Origin: Erythrobacter tepidarius
Lineage (GTDB): Bacteria; Pseudomonadota; Alphaproteobacteria; Sphingomonadales; Sphingomonadaceae
Assembly (NCBI RefSeq): GCF_002155695.1
Contig: NZ_MUYJ01000002.1
Coordinates: forward strand, 186,001-250,000
Direction: 5' to 3'
DNA length: 64,000 nt
The number at the start of each line of letters is the position of its first letter. The stretch's first letter is position 1. Positions 18,666 through 25,837 of this stretch are shown one piece after another. The translations under genes and the position numbers were made by a program. The notes below the pieces were generated by a model. That model was not told the origin of the DNA. It saw nothing but the letters and a program-made list of their open reading frames with translations, and searched no databases.

Positions 18666-20552
18666 TCAGTATCTCCACGGGAACAGGCGGGCAGTCAGCG
18701 TGAACTGGAAGCGCACATCGCTTCCGGTGACGGCAAGATCGGGACGATCGAGCGGCACGGCGACCCAGAAGTCGCCCTGCATCCGCGCGCTCCACACGAC
18801 CTTCAGGCCTCCGCCAGCCGACCATAGCTTGTCGGGGTTGCCCGGGCGGCGGCTCGGATCCTCGTTCCAGACGAAGGCGAGATCGTTGAACAGGTAGGGC
18901 TGGAAGGCGAAGCCATCCATTTTCTTGGGCACTTGCGAACCGAAGCGGATCTCGAAGGCGGACAGCACGCCGCTGTCCCCCAGCACCCCGCCCGGATCAA
19001 ACCCGCGCCCGATTGAGAAGCTGCCGGCGGCGAGTTCCTCGAAGGCGGGAAGCGGATCATCGGTGATCTGGGCCCGGGTATCGAGCGCCAGGGCCACCAT
19101 CGGCTGCGGGCGATATTCCACGCCCAATCCAAGGCGTGCCAGCAGCGGCTGGGGATCGGCCTCGATACGGCTGGGCGGGACTATCCCGCCGGCCAGGCAA
19201 CCAAGCAGGTTCGGGCGGCAATCGGGGCTGGCCGACAGCACGTCGAGGCCCTGCCGCACTTCGGCAGAATAGCGCAGGCGGAACTTGGGTTCGAACAGCG
19301 AATAGCCGCCCGCATGCAGCACCGACTGCTGGTCGGTGATATCGCCGGCGAGCCGGGCATAAGCCATGCGCACCCGATCACGGGTCAGTCCGACAGTGTT
19401 GAAGTCGACGTCCTGATCGGCATAGTCGAAGCCGGCGTCGACATACAGGCTGTGCTTGCGGCTGCGCAGCAGCGGATAGCTGGCGTTGATGCTGGCGAAC
19501 CAGGTTTCGGAATCGAGATCGAACCCGGCCAGCCCGATCGACGGATTGACCGTGCTCCACGTCACCTGCCCGCCGATCCGCAGCCCCTCGCTGCCGACCC
19601 GGAAATCATGGCCGATCTGCACCGTCTGCTGCTCGGTGAAATCGAGCGTGCTGAACACCGCAAGGCTGGTGCGGTCGCCCAGTCCGGTGAGATCATAGAC
19701 CTCGCCGCGCAGCACCCCGCCGAACCGCCCGATCGCGCGCGAACCGAGGTTCTGGACGCTGAAATCCACCGTCCCGCGATTGCGCAGCACCGCAATCTCG
19801 CCGACCAGATCGCCCGGCGCCCCGCCCGCCGCCGGACGCAGCGAGAGACGCACGTCGAGCCCGGGAATATCGTCGGCGAGCAGCAGGTAGCGCTCGGCGT
19901 CGTTGGTGTTGAAGACATCGGCCTCGGTGAGCTTCTCGAGGTAGCCCGCCACCAGCCTTTCCGACGGCCCGGCATCGCCGCGAACACGCACCGAGGTGAG
20001 CTTGCCAAACACCACGTTGAAGTCGGGCACGCCGTCGGCGAGGCTCTGTTCGGGGATTTCGACCGTGGCCAGATAGCCCTGCCGACGCAGGATCGCATTG
20101 GCCTCGGCGCGGATGTCGCACAGCACCGACACCGGCAGTTCGCGCCCCCGGTAGTCGGCCACCGCCGCATCGAGCGACAGGCCCGGCACGCGATCCAGCC
20201 CGTTGAACTGCGCGCCCGCGACCGTGAAACGGATGTCGGCGAACTCAGCGCGGTCGAGTGCGCAGGGCGGACGCTCGAAATCCCCGTCGATGGTGAGCCG
20301 CGGACGCTGCTCCTCGCGCCGCAGTTCGGGCGGCATCAGATCGGTGCGGTTAGGGGGCGTGATCTGCGGCAAGGCCTGCGCCGCAGCCGGAGCGGCAGGC
20401 ATCGCCAGCGCCAGCGCCAGCGCCGACACCGTCAAGGGTGCGCGGCGAACCAGCCAAGGCCGGGCAACTGCGGCCGGGACTGCGCACCAAAGCGGACGGA
20501 CTGCGCCTTGCGGGCCTCGTTGAATGAGCGACAAATTTTCCCCCCAGATCAT
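18666..20552 (-). CDS. TpsB outer-membrane transporter (ShlB/FhaC/HecB family)
   Basis: The 628-residue protein should be the outer-membrane pore that secretes the TpsA encoded 1 bp downstream. A signal peptide lies at about residues 38-59 (VSALALALAMPAAPAAAQAL), so the annotated ATG at 20552 gives a long n-region. A TTG at 20534 behind a GGGGGGAA ribosome site is a credible alternative. Two POTRA-like domains cover about residues 90-245. The 16-strand barrel follows to the end (FQFTLTARLFPWRY). The SIGRGFDPGGVLGDSG segment near residue 510 matches the conserved L6-loop VRGY/GD-type motif. It is the first gene of the five-gene operon. Confidence 0.9.
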   Translation of the reverse strand: MIWGENLSLIQRGPQGAVRPLWCAVPAAVARPWLVRRAPLTVSALALALAMPAAPAAAQALPQITPPNRTDLMPPELRREEQRPRLTIDGDFERPPCALDRAEFADIRFTVAGAQFNGLDRVPGLSLDAAVADYRGRELPVSVLCDIRAEANAILRRQGYLATVEIPEQSLADGVPDFNVVFGKLTSVRVRGDAGPSERLVAGYLEKLTEADVFNTNDAERYLLLADDIPGLDVRLSLRPAAGGAPGDLVGEIAVLRNRGTVDFSVQNLGSRAIGRFGGVLRGEVYDLTGLGDRTSLAVFSTLDFTEQQTVQIGHDFRVGSEGLRIGGQVTWSTVNPSIGLAGFDLDSETWFASINASYPLLRSRKHSLYVDAGFDYADQDVDFNTVGLTRDRVRMAYARLAGDITDQQSVLHAGGYSLFEPKFRLRYSAEVRQGLDVLSASPDCRPNLLGCLAGGIVPPSRIEADPQPLLARLGLGVEYRPQPMVALALDTRAQITDDPLPAFEELAAGSFSIGRGFDPGGVLGDSGVLSAFEIRFGSQVPKKMDGFAFQPYLFNDLAFVWNEDPSRRPGNPDKLWSAGGGLKVVWSARMQGDFWVAVPLDRPDLAVTGSDVRFQFTLTARLFPWRY

Positions 20553-20822
20553 CCTATCCGCAGATGCGGCGCGACCGGACCACCTGCAGCGATATCCTCG
20601 TGTTCATCTGGCTTGGGCCGCGCGGTGCCATAAGGCCTGCGCGTCCCGAACCGTCACGACCCTGATCTCCGGCGATAAAACTACAGCGACGTGCGGCAAA
20701 GACAAGCACACAAACCGATCATCGCCGGAACACCCAACAATTTGTCGCATTTGCACAACTGGCCCGCGGCCACGGGACAGATCCGGGTCAGAAAATCGCC
20801 GACTCGCCTGCCGGCCGGCGAA
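20553..20822. other. intergenic: likely TPS-operon promoter region
   Basis: This 270-bp non-coding stretch lies upstream of tpsB and downstream of the lipoprotein gene, both on the minus strand. It is locally richer in A/T than the neighbouring genes (for example around 20690-20755), as expected of a promoter region. I could not assign convincing -35/-10 boxes. A short GCCGGCCGGC palindrome at 20810-20819 might act in termination of the lipoprotein transcript. Confidence 0.4.
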
Positions 20823-21680
20823 TCAGCGCCCGGCGGCGAGCATCACCCGCGAGGAAGCCGCCGACAGCGCCCCCTGCTCTACCGGCAGTTTGGCCGGACG
20901 GGTCGCGGCCGGATAGGCCTTGCCGAGCAGCGCCAGAGCCTCGGAGATGCGCGCATGGACATCGGGGTTGGCGGCTTTGATCGCCGCGCCGGCGCGCGCG
21001 AACGCCCCCTGGGCGACCTTGTAGAAGCCGTAGCCGTCGAGATAAGGCTCGTAGCGATCGTCCTTGGCGGCGGTGCGGTACATCGCGCTGGCGCGCTCGA
21101 TCTGATCGGCGATGATGCCGGTTGCGACCGCGGCCTCGCCGGCATCGCTCTTGGGGGCCTTGGCCGCCGCAGCGCGCAGCGCGGCGATGATTTCATCATA
21201 CTGCCTGTCGATCTCTGCCGCGCTCTTGCCGTCGGACACCGCCGCCGAGGCATCGGTCAGCAGCAGCTTGAAATCCCTGACCCCGAGCTTGGCAAAGACC
21301 GGGTCCATCTCCACCAGCACCTCGGCTGCGGGATGGGCGAACATTTCGGCGGCCGCGTCCTTCTTGCCCGCGGCATAGGCATCGTGTGCGGCGATGACAT
21401 GGGCCTCGGCCACCGCCAGCGCGATGCCGTAGGCAACCGGATCGGTCGCGGCATCGGCTACGGCAACGCCGCCCTCGCCCTCGCCGCCCGCAGCCTCGCC
21501 GCCGGTGCCTTCGCCCGCGCCGCTGCCGCCTTCGCCCTCGCCGGCAACCGCCGCGCTTTCGCCGCCGGCCTCGCTTGTCGCACCATTGCCGCCAGCTTCC
21601 CCGCCGCACGCCGCCAGCAACCCGCCCGCAAGGGCAGTGCCGAGGCCGAGCTGGGTCCAGAGCTTGAGCGTACTTTTCAT
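20823..21680 (-). CDS. envelope lipoprotein with Gly/Glu-rich linker, function unknown
   Basis: The ATG at 21680, about 10 nt after an AGGAT ribosome site, is preferred over upstream in-frame starts because it begins a lipoprotein signal directly (MKSTLKLWTQLGL) with lipobox LLAAC. The mature protein begins with a roughly 45-residue low-complexity Gly/Glu/Ala linker and continues as a helical domain (about residues 75-285). That domain contains AVAEAHVIAAHDAY and EMFAHPAAEVL, whose histidines could bind metal; this is speculation. I do not recognise the family. It is transcribed away from a DUF1826 gene, and a perfect Fur-like palindrome lies 67-79 bp upstream of its start. That suggests metal-dependent control and an envelope metal-related role. 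Confidence 0.75.
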   Translation of the reverse strand: MKSTLKLWTQLGLGTALAGGLLAACGGEAGGNGATSEAGGESAAVAGEGEGGSGAGEGTGGEAAGGEGEGGVAVADAATDPVAYGIALAVAEAHVIAAHDAYAAGKKDAAAEMFAHPAAEVLVEMDPVFAKLGVRDFKLLLTDASAAVSDGKSAAEIDRQYDEIIAALRAAAAKAPKSDAGEAAVATGIIADQIERASAMYRTAAKDDRYEPYLDGYGFYKVAQGAFARAGAAIKAANPDVHARISEALALLGKAYPAATRPAKLPVEQGALSAASSRVMLAAGR

Positions 21681-21744
21681 GGGCGGAAGGATCCTTTGCA
21701 TCGAATCGGTGGCGAGCATGGCCCGGCCAATTAGCTCCATGGCC

Positions 21745-21763
21745 GAAATGATAATCATTCGCA
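21745..21763 (-). promoter_or_regulatory. Fur-type operator
   Basis: GAAATGATAATCATTCGCA has a perfect 6-1-6 palindromic core (AATGATAATCATT, 21747-21759), which is the core of the classical 19-bp Fur box. It sits in the divergent intergenic region, closer to the lipoprotein gene start (21680). Family membership of the binding regulator (Fur or a relative) is inferred from the motif only. Confidence 0.6.
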
Positions 21764-21826
21764 AGAGAGCAAATGCGCGCACGCCACCACGCCCCTCTTG
21801 CCGCCGACCATCAACCGGTCTAGATA

Positions 21827-21843
21827 ATGATATATTATATCTT
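21827..21843 (+). promoter_or_regulatory. Zur-like operator upstream of DUF1826 gene
   Basis: ATGATATATTATATCTT matches the alphaproteobacterial Zur pattern ATGTTATANTATAACAT at 13 of 16 fixed positions. It contains a perfect 6-1-6 palindrome (GATATA-T-TATATC, 21829-21841). It ends 23 bp before the DUF1826 start codon, where a bound repressor would block transcription. DUF1826 genes are known neighbours of zinc-homeostasis genes, which supports the reading. Confidence 0.5.
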
Positions 21844-21866
21844 CTAGTGAAAGGTCACATGCCTTC

Positions 21867-22517
21867 ATGACCGCACTGATGACTGCCGGATGCCGCTGTG
21901 CCGACAGCCCCGATATCCTTGCCGCGATCCGCGAGGAGGGCTGCAATCTCGCGATCTGGCGGCGCCTCCCGATTGCCGATTTCACCCCGCTGACCGAGGG
22001 CACGCCGCCCGATCTGCGGTTCGAGACCTCACCGGCAGCGGTCGCGCGCGCCCTGCCTGCGGCACTGGCCGAAGCGGGGTTTGCCGCGCCCGAACTCCAT
22101 GCACCGCTGGCGGCGGACGTGGCGCGGATCGCCGGCCTGTTCTGCGCCGCGATGCGCCTCGCGCGGTTCGAGCTACGGCTGGAACTGGTGCGCACCGATT
22201 CCTGCCGCAAGTTCCACGCCGACTATGTCACCGCGCGGCTGATCACCACCTATGCCGGCGCGGGCACCGAATGGATCGACGATGCCGATGCCGCGCGGGT
22301 CGCCGCCGGGCAGGAGCCGCGCCGCATCAACCGCATGAACGCCTTTGATGTCGGCCTGTTCAAGGGCAGAACCGCCACCAAGCGCCCGGCCATCCACCGC
22401 TCGCCCCCGATCGCCGCCACGGGTGGCAAGCGACTGCTGCTGGTGCTGAACCCGGCAATTCGGCAGTTCGTCGATTCGCCAGATTCGGCCTTTTCAGGTG
22501 GGCGCGAAGTGGCCTAA
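21867..22517 (+). CDS. DUF1826 family protein, probably zinc-limitation response
   Basis: The 216-residue protein matches my recollection of the DUF1826 family: an N-terminal helical part, then RTDSCRKFHADYVTARLITTY with conserved Cys and His, followed by GTEWIDD and DVGLFKG. Late segments IHRSPP and RLLLVLN complete the pattern. The Cys/His/Asp set resembles a metal-binding or cupin-like site, but the activity is not established. Family members often sit beside COG0523 zinc GTPases; none is present here. The Zur-like palindrome just upstream fits zinc-controlled expression. A ribosome site (AAAGG) lies about 13 nt before the ATG. No partner gene follows on the same strand at close range except the S46 peptidase after 80 bp. 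Confidence 0.75.
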   Translation: MTALMTAGCRCADSPDILAAIREEGCNLAIWRRLPIADFTPLTEGTPPDLRFETSPAAVARALPAALAEAGFAAPELHAPLAADVARIAGLFCAAMRLARFELRLELVRTDSCRKFHADYVTARLITTYAGAGTEWIDDADAARVAAGQEPRRINRMNAFDVGLFKGRTATKRPAIHRSPPIAATGGKRLLLVLNPAIRQFVDSPDSAFSGGREVA

Positions 22518-22597
22518 CAGCGCCGCTTCAGCCTATCCGGGCGACCACACGCGCCGCCGTCCCGCTGCCCAATGAGGAGACCCGGCGCCACAACGGG

Positions 22598-24748
22598 GTG
22601 ATGCTAGTGAACAAGATTTTCCTGCGTGTCGGGGCCAGCGCTCTGACCATGGCCATTCCGGCCGCCGCGCTTGCCGATGAGGGGATGTGGCTGCCGAGCC
22701 AGACCGGCGCGATTGCCGAGGCGATGAAGGCCGCCGGTCTCGAACTCGATGCCAAGACGCTCGGCGATCTCCAGCGCCCACCGCTCACCGCGATCGCCTC
22801 GCTCGGCGGATGTTCGGCCGCTTTCCTTTCGCCCGAAGGCCTGGTTGCGACCAACCATCACTGCGTCGCCGGATCGCTGCAGTACAATTCCTCGCCCGAA
22901 AACGACTATCTCACCAATGGCTTCCTCGCGAAGGAACTGGGCGACGAGCTTCCCGCCGCGCCCGGCAGCCGGATCTATGTGATCGAGGATCTGCGCGATG
23001 TCACCGCCGCCATGCTCAAGGGCGCAGAAAAGCTCGATGGCCGCGCGCGCTATGATCGCTTGCAGGCCAACCGCACCGCGCTGATCGAGGCATGCGAACG
23101 CCAAGCCAACCGCCGCTGCGACGTGCGCGCCTATTTCGGCGGGCAGCAATACTGGCTCCAGCAGCAGTTGGAGATCAAGGACGTGCGCCTCGTCTATGCC
23201 CCGGCCGCGGGCGTGGGCAATTTCGGCGGCGAGAAGGACAATTGGATGTGGCCGCGTCACACCGGCGATTTCTCGTTCTACCGCGCCTATGTCGCGCCTG
23301 ATGGCTCGTCGGCCCCGTTCTCCAAGGACAACGTGCCGTTCAAGCCCAAGGCGTGGCTGCCGATCGCCAAGGAGGGCGTAAAGGAGGGCGATTTCATCAT
23401 GGTTGCCGGCTTCCCCGGCACCACCGAGCGCCTGCGCAGCGCCGAGGAAGCGCGCTTCTATTACGAGGAGCTCTACCCCTACCAGCAGCGGATGCTGGCC
23501 GAATACGGCGACCGCATCGACGAGCTGACCGCGGGCAACCAGGCCGCCACCATCGCCTATGCCGCCACACTTCAAGGCGTGGAGAACTACGAAAAGAAGA
23601 TCGCTGGCCAGCTCGCCGGGGCCGACGCCATCTCGCTGATCGAGAAGAAGCAGGCCGAGGAAGCCGCGTTCCGGGCGTGGATCATGGCCGATCCGGCGCG
23701 GGAGGCGCAGTATGGCGCGGCGCTGGCCGCGCTCGACAAGCTGGTGGCTGAAAGCAATGCCGAGGCACTCGCCGATGCCAAGCGCGGGATGCTCGGCCGC
23801 GGCCAGCTCTACAGCGCGGCGCGCACGCTCTATCGCTGGGCCAACGAGCAGGCCAAGCCCGACAAGAGCCGCGAACCGGGCTATCAGGAGCGTGACCGCG
23901 CCTTCTTGACCCAGGCGATGCAGCGCATCGAACGCCGCTATGTGCAGGATATCGACATGGCGCTGTGGGCCGACGGCATAGCCGAATACCGCACCCTGCC
24001 TGCCGAACAGCGCAGCAAGAGCTTCGATACCTTCATGGAAGGCCGCGACCTCGCCTCGCTCTATGCCGAAACCGAACTGGGCGACACCGCCAAACGACTG
24101 GAATGGATGGGCAAGTCGGTTGAAGATTTCAAGGCCTCGCGCGATCCCTTCATCCAGCTCGCGGTTGCCACCTTCGACGAGGCGATGGCCGCCGAAGCGG
24201 CGGAAAAGGAGCGTGCGGGGCGGTTGCAGAAGGCCCGCTCGAAGGTGATGGAAGCGCGCCTTGCCTACGCTGCCTCGCAGGGCCGCACGATGTATCCCGA
24301 CGCCAATGGTTCGCTGCGCTTCACCTATGGCAAGGTGACAGGCAAGGCGGTCGACGGGCAGGTTTGGACCCCCTTCACCACGGCGGAAGGGATCCTCGCC
24401 AAGCACACCGGCCGGGGCGAATTCGATGCGCCCGACAAGATGATCGAACTGATCAAGGCCAAGGAATATGGCCGCTATGTCGCCCCCGAACTGGGCACCC
24501 TGCCGGTGGACTTCCTCTCGACCGTCGACATCACCAACGGCAACTCCGGCTCCTCGACGCTCAACGCGCGCGGCGAGTTCGTCGGCCTTGCCTTCGACGG
24601 CACGATCGAGGGCGTGGTCAGCGACTGGATGTATGATCCCCAGATCAACCGCACCATCCACGTCGACAGCCGCTTCATGCTGTGGACGATGGAAAAGGTC
24701 GATGGCGCCGACCGTCTGCTCAGGGAAATGGGCGTCGAGACCAAGTAG
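22598..24748 (+). CDS. S46 family dipeptidyl-peptidase (DPP7-like)
   Basis: The 716-residue protein begins with a signal peptide (about residues 7-27, ending PAAALAD), so it acts in the periplasm. The catalytic His is in ATNHHC (about 87-92) and the Asp region is EKDNWMWPRHTGDFS (about 212-226). The nucleophilic Ser is in NGNSGSS (about 650). The residue 18 after the catalytic Ser, which is Gly in DPP7 and Arg in DPP11, reads Gly here (AFDGT). A hydrophobic rather than acidic P1 preference is therefore predicted. The start could be GTG 22598, ATG 22601 or GTG 22607; no strong ribosome site decides. The role is peptide scavenging. It stands alone between DUF1826 and glk. Confidence 0.9.
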   Translation: MMLVNKIFLRVGASALTMAIPAAALADEGMWLPSQTGAIAEAMKAAGLELDAKTLGDLQRPPLTAIASLGGCSAAFLSPEGLVATNHHCVAGSLQYNSSPENDYLTNGFLAKELGDELPAAPGSRIYVIEDLRDVTAAMLKGAEKLDGRARYDRLQANRTALIEACERQANRRCDVRAYFGGQQYWLQQQLEIKDVRLVYAPAAGVGNFGGEKDNWMWPRHTGDFSFYRAYVAPDGSSAPFSKDNVPFKPKAWLPIAKEGVKEGDFIMVAGFPGTTERLRSAEEARFYYEELYPYQQRMLAEYGDRIDELTAGNQAATIAYAATLQGVENYEKKIAGQLAGADAISLIEKKQAEEAAFRAWIMADPAREAQYGAALAALDKLVAESNAEALADAKRGMLGRGQLYSAARTLYRWANEQAKPDKSREPGYQERDRAFLTQAMQRIERRYVQDIDMALWADGIAEYRTLPAEQRSKSFDTFMEGRDLASLYAETELGDTAKRLEWMGKSVEDFKASRDPFIQLAVATFDEAMAAEAAEKERAGRLQKARSKVMEARLAYAASQGRTMYPDANGSLRFTYGKVTGKAVDGQVWTPFTTAEGILAKHTGRGEFDAPDKMIELIKAKEYGRYVAPELGTLPVDFLSTVDITNGNSGSSTLNARGEFVGLAFDGTIEGVVSDWMYDPQINRTIHVDSRFMLWTMEKVDGADRLLREMGVETK

Positions 24749-24752
24749 GATC

Positions 24753-24766
24753 TGAATAAGTATGCG
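24753..24766 (+). promoter_or_regulatory. 14-bp element shared by glk and zwf promoters
   Basis: TGAATAAGTATGCG ends 63 bp before the glk start codon. The identical 14-mer ends 61 bp before the zwf start. Both copies are followed at similar distance by a GGxxATCCC or GGATAATCCC tract. It may be part of a common promoter or an operator for a carbon-flux regulator; the protein is unknown. Confidence 0.5.
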
Positions 24767-24829
24767 GCGCGTGGGAATCCCGCGCGCCGCCTGCTACCAC
24801 CCCCGCTAGGAAAGTGCGGGGAGACAAGA

Positions 24830-25837
24830 ATGCACGAAGTGGTGGTGGTCGATATCGGCGGCACCCATGCCCGCTTCGCAATCGCCACGATCGGCGCGGA
24901 CGGGGCAATCAGCCTCGATGCGCCCGAAACGCTCCACACCGCCGATCACGCGAGCTTCCAAACCGCGTGGGAGGCCTATCGCGACCGTAAGGGCGGCACC
25001 CTGCCCGCTGCTGTCAGCATGGCGATTGCCGGCCCGGTGGGGAGCCCCGGCAATCCCAATCCGGTGATCCGCTTCACCAACAATCCGTGGATCATCCGCC
25101 CCGCGCTGATCCCCGAAAAGCTGGGCGTTTCCGCCTTCACCCTGGTCAATGATTTCGCCGCCGTGGCCCATGCCGTGGCGCGCGCGGACGACAGCCAGTT
25201 CCTCCACCTCGCCGGCCCCGACGCGCCGCTCGGACGCGAGGGCACGATCAGCGTGATCGGCCCCGGCACCGGGCTGGGCGTTGCCCACCTGTGGCGTTCG
25301 GGCAGGCAATACCGGGTCCAGGCGACCGAGGGCGGCCATATCGACTTTGCCCCGCTCGACAGCATCGAGGATGCGATCCTTGCGCGCCTGCGCCGCCGCC
25401 ACAACCGCGTTTCGGTGGAGCGGGTGGTGGCCGGCCCCGGAATCGTCGACATCTATCAGGCGCTCGCCGCCCTCGAACATCGCTCCGAGCCGGAACGCGA
25501 CGCGATCGAAATCTGGAACCTCGGTACCAGCGGCGAGGACAGCCTTGCCGCGGCCGCGGTGGATCGCTTCTGCCTGTCGCTCGGCTCGGTCGCGGGGGAT
25601 ATCGCGCTGGCGCAGGGCGGGTTCGCGGGCGTGGTGATCGCCGGCGGGCTGGGATACCGCATCCGCGAAACGCTGCTCGCTTCGGGCTTTGCCGCGCGCT
25701 TCAAGGCCAAGGGCCGGTTCGAGAGCCTGATGGCAAGCATCCCGGTCAAGCTTATCGTCCACCCGCAGCCCGGCCTGTTCGGCGCAGCGGCAGCCTTCGC
25801 CGCCGAGCATCTGCCGGTTCCGGGGGATGGGGCGTGA
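24830..25837 (+). CDS. glk: glucokinase
   Basis: Phosphorylates glucose to glucose-6-phosphate with ATP in the cytoplasm, feeding the Entner-Doudoroff genes downstream. The 335-residue length fits the bacterial Glk (COG0837) family. Motifs are the N-terminal phosphate loop VVVDIGGTHARFA, the catalytic VNDFAAVAHA segment (Asp), GPGTGLGVA, and the EGGHIDFAP signature. A GGGGAG ribosome site lies 7 nt before the ATG. The stop overlaps the start of the PEP-carboxylase-like gene (GTGA), so the two form an operon. The promoter carries the 14-bp element also found before zwf. Confidence 0.95.
   Translation: MHEVVVVDIGGTHARFAIATIGADGAISLDAPETLHTADHASFQTAWEAYRDRKGGTLPAAVSMAIAGPVGSPGNPNPVIRFTNNPWIIRPALIPEKLGVSAFTLVNDFAAVAHAVARADDSQFLHLAGPDAPLGREGTISVIGPGTGLGVAHLWRSGRQYRVQATEGGHIDFAPLDSIEDAILARLRRRHNRVSVERVVAGPGIVDIYQALAALEHRSEPERDAIEIWNLGTSGEDSLAAAAVDRFCLSLGSVAGDIALAQGGFAGVVIAGGLGYRIRETLLASGFAARFKAKGRFESLMASIPVKLIVHPQPGLFGAAAAFAAEHLPVPGDGA

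Noticed and set aside
22604..24661. 685-codon minus-strand ORF opposite the S46 peptidase
   Set aside because: Antisense shadow; the plus strand holds the complete peptidase triad.
25291..25833. N-terminal extension of the PEP-carboxylase-like ORF
   Set aside because: It lies in another frame of glk, with Arg/Pro-rich shadow sequence; the GTG overlapping the glk stop fits family length.
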